A stretch of DNA of 64,000 nt, taken from contig SVLR01000001.1 in the NCBI GenBank assembly GCA_015067785.1, positions 16,949 to 80,948 on the forward strand, read 5' to 3'. Source of the DNA: Oscillospiraceae bacterium. GTDB taxonomy: Bacteria; Bacillota; Clostridia; Oscillospirales; Oscillospiraceae. The translations under genes were made by a program, and so were the position numbers. Shown here piece after piece: positions 43,997 to 52,789 of this stretch; positions within the stretch are counted from its first letter, which is position 1; every line of letters begins with the position of its first letter. The notes below the pieces were generated by a model that was not told where the DNA came from, did no database searches, and saw nothing but the letters and a program-made list of their open reading frames with translations.

Positions 43997-46099
43997 TCAT
44001 TGGAACATCACATTGATACTTTGACCATAGTCGGCGGTCAGGTTGTTGTTTGATGAGTCTCTGACCATAAGCCGCATATATGCATATTCCCCAGCGTGGA
44101 GGTTCAGTTCGGTGAGATAACCATCTGGACTAGTAACCGGGCAGGAATGGAAACTAAAATTCTCATTATAGTAGATAGGGCATAATTTAGCATTGCCAGT
44201 GACGGTGATCTTCACGCCATCGGAAACATTGATGAAACCGGTGCGAATTCTGTTTGACATAGTTGCATCAGCACCAGTCGTAGAATTGATAGCACCGACC
44301 GACCAAAAAACGTTCTGTTCTCCGGAGGTCGCGACTGTCACTTGGATATTATTTCCGTATTCAGGAGTCAAGGTTGCATTGATGTTCGACTTATTTCTGG
44401 CCACAATCCGCATATATACATATTTTCCGGAGGGAACGTTCAGATCATTAACACTCCAATCCACGAAATCACATTTCGTGAGATCCTTGTTAAAATAAAA
44501 GACATAGTACTCAGCGCCGCCGGTAGCGGAAATGGATACACCGTTGGTAATCTCGATGTAATTAGTGGAAACCCTGGTCGTCCAGCCATTGTTCGAATCT
44601 TTTCCGTCAGAGGAATTAAGAGCCATAACCGACCAGACAATACCACCTTCCGTATCCACTTTTGCGGTAGAGGTGATCGTGATATTTCCGGTAACGGCAG
44701 GGATGGTGATCTTGCCGTCTACATACACAGAGTCGGTAATATCCACTCCATCCATCGTAACAGCAACAGAGGAGATTTGACAGCCTGAGGCGGCGTACAG
44801 TCTCGCGTTGATGGATGTTCCGTCGGATATCAGGGTGGGTTTCACATCGGCGTTCACACCGCTCAGATTCCATGCTACAGCGTGATAGGCATCCTTACCC
44901 AGCATGGCATCGATTACTGCCTGACTAATAAAATCCATTCCTGTTGCGGTAGGATGAACCGCATCACCAAAGTATGTTTTCCACGTTGTAGAAGCATTGT
45001 CGACGCAGTGCTCCAGATCAACAAAAGTCGCGCCGACTTTTTCTGCCACCTTTTTTAGTTCGGCATTGAATGCAGTAGGCTGGCCGTGATCGTGGTAACC
45101 GCCTTGATAAGGCTCCACGCGGGGCAACAAGCTCAGGCAGTAAATCTTCACATCAGGATAGGCTTGCTTCATCTTGTCCAGCGCAACCGCATAAGCTTCG
45201 CAGGTGCTTGTGGGATTCTCCGCATTGGAAAGATCTACACTGTCTGCGGTGCCTAAAGGCTTATTACAAAAACTTGAGTTTACACCGCTTACATTTCTGC
45301 AAGTCTCACAGACATTAAGATTCTTATCAGTTCTGCTTGTACACTCCGCACAATTCAGCATTACTTGGCAATTGGTGCAATCAGAATTTATATGATAGCT
45401 AAAATCATTGGTGCCCATAAATACGAGGATCACATCAGGCTTTTCCTCACCGGAGTGCAGATTCACACACCGATCTCGATATGCTGCGTAGTTGCCATTG
45501 CGAATACCGTTTCCTTGAAAATATTCATCAGAAAGAATACGGCTACCGCCTGAAGCATTATTAACAAGTAACTCCATCCCCATCGTATCGATGACCTGCT
45601 GCCACCAAGTATCAGATCGGGATTTAACAGTCGTGTCATGGGGATATACAGCATTCAGTACATTGGGTACGCCACCAAATGTGGATATGCTATCACCCAT
45701 AATAGATACCTTTTTTCCTGCAAAGGAGAAAGGAGGCTCACCGGGGCTAGCAGCACCGTATATATGCATTTTGCCGTATTTTACAAGCTTTGTGGGGTCT
45801 GCATTTGCGATCATAGATTTCAGCGCTTCTTTATCGGTCGCATAAACGCCCTTGGGGGTGCCATTGTGGAGGGCAACAAAGCGGCCGTCTGCTTCATAAA
45901 GGATATATTCCGGGGCGGTGCCGCCGTTTTCTATCAGGTAGTTTGTATGGGCGTTTTTTGCTTCCTGCAAGGCTTTGCTGTCGTTGGCTTTGCCAATTAG
46001 ACCGGAAAAAGTAGGAATTAGAACGGTTGCCAAAATCGCAATCACTGCGATCACGATCACCAGTTCTACAGTTGTAAAGCCTTTTCTATTTCTCTGCAT
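43997..46099 (-). CDS. pseudopilin-type N-terminal domain fused to SGNH/GDSL hydrolase and C-terminal repeat modules (locus B)
   Basis: MQRNRKGFTTVELVIVIAVIAILATVLIPTFSG; VSIMGDSIST (block I), FMGTNDF (block III), DAVHPTATG (block V); two C-terminal WSVxAxNSxxG... modules. Confidence 0.9.
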   Translation of the reverse strand: MQRNRKGFTTVELVIVIAVIAILATVLIPTFSGLIGKANDSKALQEAKNAHTNYLIENGGTAPEYILYEADGRFVALHNGTPKGVYATDKEALKSMIANADPTKLVKYGKMHIYGAASPGEPPFSFAGKKVSIMGDSISTFGGVPNVLNAVYPHDTTVKSRSDTWWQQVIDTMGMELLVNNASGGSRILSDEYFQGNGIRNGNYAAYRDRCVNLHSGEEKPDVILVFMGTNDFSYHINSDCTNCQVMLNCAECTSRTDKNLNVCETCRNVSGVNSSFCNKPLGTADSVDLSNAENPTSTCEAYAVALDKMKQAYPDVKIYCLSLLPRVEPYQGGYHDHGQPTAFNAELKKVAEKVGATFVDLEHCVDNASTTWKTYFGDAVHPTATGMDFISQAVIDAMLGKDAYHAVAWNLSGVNADVKPTLISDGTSINARLYAASGCQISSVAVTMDGVDITDSVYVDGKITIPAVTGNITITSTAKVDTEGGIVWSVMALNSSDGKDSNNGWTTRVSTNYIEITNGVSISATGGAEYYVFYFNKDLTKCDFVDWSVNDLNVPSGKYVYMRIVARNKSNINATLTPEYGNNIQVTVATSGEQNVFWSVGAINSTTGADATMSNRIRTGFINVSDGVKITVTGNAKLCPIYYNENFSFHSCPVTSPDGYLTELNLHAGEYAYMRLMVRDSSNNNLTADYGQSINVMFQ

Positions 46100-46115
46100 A
46101 TATGTCCCTCCATAT

Positions 46116-46144
46116 AAAAAGGTGCGCAGCGGTCGCTACGCACC
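46116..46144 (-). terminator. intrinsic terminator inside the 5' leader of locus B
   Basis: Minus strand GGTGCGTAGCGACCGCTGCGCACCTTTTT, same as copy A with one change in the stem. Confidence 0.8.
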
Positions 46145-46279
46145 GAAAAACGCATAACCCCATTGCTGCGACACAATCATTCGACGAACCCAAAGGATGC
46201 CAAATTAAGGGTGCGTTTTTACCAAAGCAAAAACACATCCTTTGTATCGTCGCAATATATGATTGTGTCGCAAGGTTAT
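46116..46279 (-). ncRNA. candidate structured 5' leader / attenuator RNA, copy B
   Basis: P1 46259-46272 with 46167-46180 (14 bp); second stem CGACGA/UCGUCG plus AAAGGAUG/CAUCCUUU; long-range AAAAACGCA with UGCGUUUUU (46212-46220 with 46146-46154); covaries with copy A. Confidence 0.7.
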
Positions 46280-46314
46280 GGTATCACAGCCGTCAAGAAA
46301 ATGCAAGGGTTTCC
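46279..46314 (-). promoter_or_regulatory. promoter of leader B (TTGCAT-N17-TACCAT, TGTGA extended -10)
   Basis: Minus strand GGCAGGAAACCCTTGCATTTTCTTGACGGCTGTGATACCATAACCTTGCGAC. Confidence 0.65.
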
Positions 46315-46328
46315 TGCCGAAATCAATG

Positions 46329-46420
46329 TAGGGACCGGCGTCGTCGACGGTCCTTTTATGAATATGTAACATTCCACCGAGAGATTGCCACGGGCGCAAA
46401 GCGCCCTCGCAATGACAACA
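46329..46420. repeat. short dispersed repeats (GTAGGGACCGGCGTCGTCGACGGTCC; GAGATTGCCACGGGCGCAAAGCGCCCTCGCAATGAC)
   Basis: Palindromic/hairpin-forming intergenic units of the type scattered in gut Clostridia; genome-wide copy number not testable here. Confidence 0.45.
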
Positions 46421-46517
46421 AAGTGCGGTGCTGGCAAATGTTTTTTCATAAAACCCTTTACCAGCGGGGAAATATATGGTAAACTGGACGAAAATGCGCT
46501 ATTTGGAGGTCTCCAAA

Positions 46518-49205
46518 ATGAAACAGCTCCGTTTACCGAATATATCCCTCAAAAATTCCCGCATCTCTCCCCTGCTGCTATCTTTCCTTTTACCCTTTCT
46601 TGGGATGACCGGCGTAATGATCATCTGCCAGTATGTCCCATTCGGTGTAGGCTCTTTTCTATATTCCGATGCGTACCATCAGTACTATCCCTTCTTTGTG
46701 GAGATGCGGGAGGCTATCCTCTCGGGCAAGGGACTGCAGTGGACTTGGAGCGTAGGCTTGGGTCTTGACTATTTAGGGCTCTTTGCCTACTATCTTGCTT
46801 CTCCCCTGAACTGGCTGGCTGTTTTGCTGCCGGAGAGTATGACCCTCGGTTACTTCACTTTCCTGATCCCCATTAAGCTGGGCTTTGCAGGACTGTTCTT
46901 CGCTCTGTTTTTGAAGAAGATCTTCGGTCGCAACGACTGGTCCATTGCCTTCTTTGGCGCATTTTATGCCACCTGTGCCTGGGCGCTGGGCTATCTGTGG
47001 AACATTATGTGGCTGGATACCTTTGCCCTTCTGCCGCTGGTAATCCTCGGTATGATAAGCCTGCTGGAAAAGCGGAAATTTGTACTTTATACCATGGCGC
47101 TGTTTTTCGCAGTCGTGATCAACTACTATATTGGCTTCTTTGTCTGCATATTTGTATTTCTCTCCTTTCTCTGCTATGAGATCTGCTGCTTCAAGAGCAT
47201 CAAGAAGCTGCTTATCGATCTGGGATTGATGGCGATCTTCTCCATCCTTGCCCTATGTATGACGATGGTGCTGACCCTACCTGCCTACGCTGCACTGCAA
47301 AATACCCATTCCTCCGTCAACGCTTTCCCTGTAGATTTCCGCCTCAATATGGTCACCGAGCACAATTTTGCCGGACTGCTGGAGGCAATGGGCAAGGTTG
47401 CCGGCAATATGGGCGGCGGTATCGCGCCTACCTTTAAGGAAGGGCTTCCCAATGTGTATAGCGGTATTGGAACAATAGTGCTGGCTTTTCTGATGCTGAC
47501 CGCCAAAAATGTCAAGCTCCGGGAGAAGCTCACCACCGTCATTCTTCTTCTGTTCCTGATGGTCAGCTTCGCCATCCGGCAGCTGGACTATATCTGGCAC
47601 GGCTTCCACTTTACCAATATGATCCCCTATCGGTTCTCTTTCCTTTTCTCCTTTGTGCTGCTGACGATGGCATATCGTGCATTTACCCTATGGGATACCT
47701 TTAAGCCCTGGCAGATCGTAATATCTGCAGTTTTGGCTATGGTACTGATGCTGTTTTCGGAAAAGAGCACGGAAACCGTCTATATTCTCTTTAATTTCGT
47801 TCTGATCGTCCTTTATAGTGCAGTGCTTCTTTATCAGGTCCTTCCCCTGAAACCGGAGAAAAAGGCCAAGAAGGAAGAGCAGCTTCAAAAGCAGGCAAAT
47901 CGCCGCAGGCTATGCGCCCAAACCCTTGCAGGTGTGATGGCGGTGGAGCTGATCCTCTCTCTTGTGAATTTCAGCGTCAATTTTGGTGGCACCAATACCG
48001 CTTACTATCCCAAGGGCAAAGATAACAGTAAGCAGGCGATCTCCCTTATGAAGGAGCGGGAAAAGGATAATCACTTCTACCGGGCAGAGACCACCCACAC
48101 CCAGTCTCTCAACGACGGCGCGCTCAATGGCTATAACGGCATTACCACCTTTACAAGCTCTGCCTTTGTAAATGTTACAGAATTTATGCAGGCGCTGGGA
48201 TATGGCGCAAAGGACAACTATAACCGCTACTGCTATGAGGAAGCCTCCCCCGTTGCCAATCTGTTTTTGAATCTCAAATATATGATCGAGCGGGACGGCA
48301 TCATTGAGGATAACAGCTATTTTGACGAAGTCGGCCGCTATGGCGATGTGATCCTCTTGGAAAACAACGCTTATCTGCCCTTGGGCTTCCTTGCAAATAA
48401 GGAGCTTGGTCAGCTTGAATTTCCCATTGACGGCAACGGCTTTACCTTCCAAAATGACCTGATTCTGGCAGCTACCGGTGTGAACAATGTCTTTTCCACC
48501 GAAAAGGACCTAAAGATCACCGCAGCCTCCGGTATTACCCTTTCCAACATTTATTCCTCCGGCTACTGCCGCTATAAAGCCACCAGCGCCGGTGCAGTCA
48601 CCTTCACCTACACCATCAAAGAGGAAGGCTTCTTCTGTATTGATATCAATCAATCCAAGCGCAACAATTTTATGGTGCGGAAAAACGGCACATCCCTTTA
48701 CCGCTACCAGGAGGCCTATTCCCTGCCCCAGATGGCATCTGTCTGTGATGTCGCCCCCGGGGATCAGGTGCAGGTAGTATTCTACTGTAAGGCCGGTGAA
48801 GAGGGAGTTATCAGCGTAGATAACGGACTTCTAAACGAAGAAAAATTCCGTCAGGCGCACAGGATTTTGAATGCCTCTACCCTCTCCATTTCTGAATTTG
48901 ACACCACACACATTGTGGGCACCATAAGCTGCGATCGGGACGGTCTGATGTACACCTCCATTCCACAGAACGGCAACTGGATCGCAATGGTGGACGGCGA
49001 GCCTGCGGAAACAGTACAGGTAGGCGGCGCAATGCTTGGCATCTATATGACCGAGGGTGCGCATACGGTAGAGATCGTTTATCAAAACGATGCCTTCCGT
49101 GCAGGTGTGTGCATGACGGTCATCAGTCTTCTGATCTTTGGCGCTATTTATGTAGCTTGGTACAAGCCCTATAAGAGATTCCGCAAAAAAGAAGACAATG
49201 CATAA
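46518..49205 (+). CDS. YfhO family membrane protein
   Basis: Large polytopic N-terminus GSFLYSDAYHQYYPFFVEMREAILSGKGLQWTWSVGLGLDYLGLFAYYLASPLNWLAVLLP. Confidence 0.92.
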   Translation: MKQLRLPNISLKNSRISPLLLSFLLPFLGMTGVMIICQYVPFGVGSFLYSDAYHQYYPFFVEMREAILSGKGLQWTWSVGLGLDYLGLFAYYLASPLNWLAVLLPESMTLGYFTFLIPIKLGFAGLFFALFLKKIFGRNDWSIAFFGAFYATCAWALGYLWNIMWLDTFALLPLVILGMISLLEKRKFVLYTMALFFAVVINYYIGFFVCIFVFLSFLCYEICCFKSIKKLLIDLGLMAIFSILALCMTMVLTLPAYAALQNTHSSVNAFPVDFRLNMVTEHNFAGLLEAMGKVAGNMGGGIAPTFKEGLPNVYSGIGTIVLAFLMLTAKNVKLREKLTTVILLLFLMVSFAIRQLDYIWHGFHFTNMIPYRFSFLFSFVLLTMAYRAFTLWDTFKPWQIVISAVLAMVLMLFSEKSTETVYILFNFVLIVLYSAVLLYQVLPLKPEKKAKKEEQLQKQANRRRLCAQTLAGVMAVELILSLVNFSVNFGGTNTAYYPKGKDNSKQAISLMKEREKDNHFYRAETTHTQSLNDGALNGYNGITTFTSSAFVNVTEFMQALGYGAKDNYNRYCYEEASPVANLFLNLKYMIERDGIIEDNSYFDEVGRYGDVILLENNAYLPLGFLANKELGQLEFPIDGNGFTFQNDLILAATGVNNVFSTEKDLKITAASGITLSNIYSSGYCRYKATSAGAVTFTYTIKEEGFFCIDINQSKRNNFMVRKNGTSLYRYQEAYSLPQMASVCDVAPGDQVQVVFYCKAGEEGVISVDNGLLNEEKFRQAHRILNASTLSISEFDTTHIVGTISCDRDGLMYTSIPQNGNWIAMVDGEPAETVQVGGAMLGIYMTEGAHTVEIVYQNDAFRAGVCMTVISLLIFGAIYVAWYKPYKRFRKKEDNA

Positions 49206-49206
49206 A

Positions 49207-49237
49207 CAAATCGGGTCTGCCGCGGCAGACCCGATCT
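49207..49237. terminator. bidirectional terminator between convergent yfhO-like and tex genes
   Basis: aaatcgggtctgccgcggcagacccgatctt. Confidence 0.75.
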
Positions 49238-49239
49238 TC

Positions 49240-51393
49240 TTATTCATTGGGAATATTTTTCATAGTCAGGCTGATGCGCTTGCGCTTTTCATCCACATCG
49301 AGAACAGCGACCTTTACCACATCACCGACCTGTACCACCTGGCTGGGGTGAGTGACCTTATGCTTTGCAACCTGAGAGATGTGTACAAGACCATCCTGAT
49401 GGACTCCGATGTCCACAAAGACACCGAAGTCAATGACATTTCGCACCGTACCGGTAAGCACCATTCCGGGCTTTAAGTCCTTCATTTCCAGCACATCGGT
49501 ACGCAGCACCGGAGGCGGCAGCTCGTCACGGGGGTCTCTGCCAGGCTTTTGCAGCTCCTTGACTACATCATCGAGGGTGGGAACGCCAACACCGCAGCGG
49601 ACGGCAGCTTCCTCTTTTCCAAGGGCTTCATAGCGGTCGGATAATGCTGCAATATCCCCGGATTTCACATCCTTTTTGTCATAGCCACAGAGGAGCAGCA
49701 GCGTTTCCGCTGCCTTATAGCTTTCCGGGTGAACGCCGGTGTTATCAAGGATCTCCTTGCTCTCCGGTACACGGAGGAAGCCGGCGCACTGCTCGTAGGC
49801 TTTCGGTCCTAACTTGGGAACTTTTTTCAGCTGGCTGCGGGCGGTAAAGGGACCGTTTTCTTCACGATAATTGACCACGTTTTTGGCGATGGTGCCGTTC
49901 AGTCCGGAGACCTTTTGCAGGAGACTTGCAGACGCAGTATTGAGGTCAACGCCTACCGCATTGACACAGTCCTCTACCACCGCACCAAGGGCTTCGTCCA
50001 GCCGTTTTGCGGGCATATCGTGCTGATACTGACCAACGCCAATGGCCTTGGGATCGATCTTTACAAGCTCAGCCAGTGGGTCTTGGAGACGGCGAGCAAT
50101 GGAAACGGCGGAGCGAAGATTTACATCGTAATCCGGGAATTCTTCAGCCGCCAATTTGGAGGCAGAATAGACGGAGGCGCCGGCTTCGTTAACAATCATA
50201 TAGCTGACGCCGGGCAAGCCCTTCAGCATATCCACGGTCATAGACTCGGTCTCCCGGGAGGCGGTACCGTTACCGATGGCAATGTGGCGCACGCCGTGCT
50301 TTTTCGCCATTGCGGTCAGTACACGGATAGCCTCCGCCCGCTTGATCTGAGAGAAGGTAGGGTAAACCACGGCCGTATCCAGCACCTTGCCGGTGGGGTC
50401 TACTACAGCCACCTTACAGCCGTTCTTATATCCAGGGTCCAGACCCATAGTAACGAAGCCCTTCACCGGTCTTTGCATCAGCAGCGGCTTTAAGTTCAGT
50501 GCGAAGTTACCGATGGCAGACTCAGCTGCCCGGTCGGTGAGCGTACTGCGAAGCTCCCGCTCGATGCTGGGGGCGATCAGCCGGTTAAAGGCATCCTCGG
50601 CAGCTGCGCGGACGAACTGGGAAATGTGCAGACCGGGCTTCAGCGCCATCCGGCACACCAGTGCCTGCCCCTCAAGGCCGGGGAGGGCGGCGGTGACTTT
50701 CAAAAAGCCTTCCTTTTCGCCACGGTTAATGGCGAGGATCTGGTGATTTTGCAGTCTCGATACCGGGGTCTTAAAGTCATAGTACATCGTGTACACGCTT
50801 TCCTTTTCCAGGTCGTCGGCAACAACGGTGACTACTGCGCTGCGCTCCATTTTTTCCCGGAGCGCTTTGCGGATATCCGCATCGTCAGAGAGCATTTCCG
50901 CGATAATATCCGATGCGCCTTGCAGGGCATCCTCTACCGTTTCTACGCCCTTTTCCGGATCGATGTAATCACCCGCGAGGGTAGACGGGTCGCTGCCGTC
51001 CTGCTGGAAAATAGCAAGCGCCAAAGGCTCTAAACCTTTTTCCTTTGCCACGGTTGCGCGGGTGCGGCGCTTCTGCTTATAGGGGCGGTAAAGGTCCTCC
51101 ACCTCGGCGAGCGTAACAGCCGCCAAAATAGCCTTTTCCAGCTCCTCGGTGAGCTTTTCTTGGCCTGCGATGGATTTAATGACCTCGGCCTTACGCTCCT
51201 CCAAATTGCGGAGATATTGCAGGCGGGTTTCTAAGTTACGGAGGGTCGTGTCGTCCATCGCGCCGTGCATTTCTTTGCGGTAACGGGCGATAAAGGGAAT
51301 GGTATTTCCCTCGTCGATCAGGGCTACGACATTTGCGACATACTCGGTCTTTTGACCCAGCTCCTCGGCTAATTTCTGAATGATTGGATCCAT
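49240..51393 (-). CDS. tex: Tex family RNA-binding transcription accessory protein
   Basis: VTMGLDPGYKNGCKVAVVDPTGKVLDTAVVYP; C-terminal S1 domain GMVLTGTVRNVIDFGVFVDIGVHQDGLVHISQ. Confidence 0.96.
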   Translation of the reverse strand: MDPIIQKLAEELGQKTEYVANVVALIDEGNTIPFIARYRKEMHGAMDDTTLRNLETRLQYLRNLEERKAEVIKSIAGQEKLTEELEKAILAAVTLAEVEDLYRPYKQKRRTRATVAKEKGLEPLALAIFQQDGSDPSTLAGDYIDPEKGVETVEDALQGASDIIAEMLSDDADIRKALREKMERSAVVTVVADDLEKESVYTMYYDFKTPVSRLQNHQILAINRGEKEGFLKVTAALPGLEGQALVCRMALKPGLHISQFVRAAAEDAFNRLIAPSIERELRSTLTDRAAESAIGNFALNLKPLLMQRPVKGFVTMGLDPGYKNGCKVAVVDPTGKVLDTAVVYPTFSQIKRAEAIRVLTAMAKKHGVRHIAIGNGTASRETESMTVDMLKGLPGVSYMIVNEAGASVYSASKLAAEEFPDYDVNLRSAVSIARRLQDPLAELVKIDPKAIGVGQYQHDMPAKRLDEALGAVVEDCVNAVGVDLNTASASLLQKVSGLNGTIAKNVVNYREENGPFTARSQLKKVPKLGPKAYEQCAGFLRVPESKEILDNTGVHPESYKAAETLLLLCGYDKKDVKSGDIAALSDRYEALGKEEAAVRCGVGVPTLDDVVKELQKPGRDPRDELPPPVLRTDVLEMKDLKPGMVLTGTVRNVIDFGVFVDIGVHQDGLVHISQVAKHKVTHPSQVVQVGDVVKVAVLDVDEKRKRISLTMKNIPNE

Positions 51394-51516
51394 AGGCATC
51401 TCCTTACTTTTGTATGCAAGCATTATAGCACAAAAGGAAGAAAATGTACACCGGAGTTTGACTTTTTTTCATCCTTGTTTTATAATAAAAGAAACACAAT
51501 CAAAGGAGGCGTTTTT

Positions 51517-52125
51517 ATGGAAAAGAAGATCATTACCATCTCCCGGCAGTTTGGCAGCGGTGGCCGTACCATCGGTCGGGCTGTGGCAGAGAAATTAGGT
51601 ATTCCCTTTTACGACAAGGAGCTTGTGGAGCAAATCGCCTTGGAGTCCGGCTTTGACCCCAGCTACATAACAGAACACGGCGAGCACGCACCGGGAAAAA
51701 GCCTGTTTTCCTACGCCTTTGCCTCTATGGGTATGCCCGGGGTGATGCAAGGCCTTTCCTCTGCGGATTTCCTGTGGACGATCCAGTGTAACGTCATTTT
51801 GCAGCTGGCGGAAAAAGGCCCCTGCGTCATTGTGGGCCGCAATGCGGATTATATTCTCAAGGACCGGGAGGACTGTCTCCACGTCTTTATCCACGCAGAT
51901 ACCGATTATCGGGCTGACCGGATCGTGCGGCTCTACGGTGAGTCGGAAAAAGCGCCCCTTGCCCGCTTGGAGGAAAAGGACAAGCGCCGCCGGGTCAATT
52001 ACGAGCATTACACCGGCCGGGATTGGGGCAATGCAGAGAATTACGACATCTGTCTCAACAGCGGTGTTTTAGGCGAAGAAGCCTGTGTGGATTTCATTGT
52101 AAATTCCGTCAAAAACAGCAAATAA
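51517..52125 (+). CDS. cytidylate kinase-like family protein
   Basis: MEKKIITISRQFGSGGRTIGRAVAEKLGIPFYDKELVEQIALESGFDP. Confidence 0.9.
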   Translation: MEKKIITISRQFGSGGRTIGRAVAEKLGIPFYDKELVEQIALESGFDPSYITEHGEHAPGKSLFSYAFASMGMPGVMQGLSSADFLWTIQCNVILQLAEKGPCVIVGRNADYILKDREDCLHVFIHADTDYRADRIVRLYGESEKAPLARLEEKDKRRRVNYEHYTGRDWGNAENYDICLNSGVLGEEACVDFIVNSVKNSK

Positions 52126-52130
52126 AAATC

Positions 52131-52245
52131 GTAGGGACACCTCTCCAAGGTATCCGAAAAACGCAAAAAATCGGCACAAAATGTGCCGATTTTTTATGGT
52201 TATTGTGGGTTTTGCGGACACCCGGGGACGGGTGTCCCTACAATA
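52131..52245. repeat. MITE-like composite: inverted TGTAGGGACACC arms flanking a terminator hairpin
   Basis: gtagggacacctctccaaggtatccg ... aaaatcggcacaaaatgtgccgattttt ... cggacacccggggacgggtgtccctaca. Confidence 0.6.
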
Positions 52246-52252
52246 CCCATTT

Positions 52253-52789
52253 TTATTTTTTGTCCCAGAGGCAGTTCCAGTTTTGGATGAAATACTCCAC
52301 ACCGGAGTAGACGGTAGTCAGTACAATGACAGCGATAACGATCCAACTGAGGATGCTATTTGTGGGAAATGCCATCATCACGCAAAGACCGATCATAGTG
52401 CTGGCGGTTTTGACCTTACCGCTCCAACCGGCGGCAATGACCTTTCCCTTACCTACCGCGATGAGCCGCAGACCGGTAACAGCAAATTCCCGGGTCAGGA
52501 CGATCATCAGCGCCCAAGCGGGGAACATATTCCACTGACAGAATATTGCCATAGCAGAGATCACCAGCAGCTTATCCGCCAAGGGATCTAAAAACTTACC
52601 AAAGTCGCTGACCTGCTGATATTTCCGCGCAATATGGCCGTCCACGAAGTCTGTCAGGCTTGCGACCACAAAAACCGCAAGACTTAGCCACATATAAAGG
52701 CCGCTTTGACCGCCGCTCAAGTACATAAGTACCATAAATACCGGGATAAATGCAACCCGGATCAGGGTAATTTTCGTTGCAAGTGTCAT
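52253..52789 (-). CDS. pgsA: CDP-diacylglycerol--glycerol-3-phosphate 3-phosphatidyltransferase
   Basis: ATKITLIRVAFIPVFMVLMYL; DFVDGHIARKYQQVSDFGKFLDPLADKLLV motif. Confidence 0.95.
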   Translation of the reverse strand: MTLATKITLIRVAFIPVFMVLMYLSGGQSGLYMWLSLAVFVVASLTDFVDGHIARKYQQVSDFGKFLDPLADKLLVISAMAIFCQWNMFPAWALMIVLTREFAVTGLRLIAVGKGKVIAAGWSGKVKTASTMIGLCVMMAFPTNSILSWIVIAVIVLTTVYSGVEYFIQNWNCLWDKK

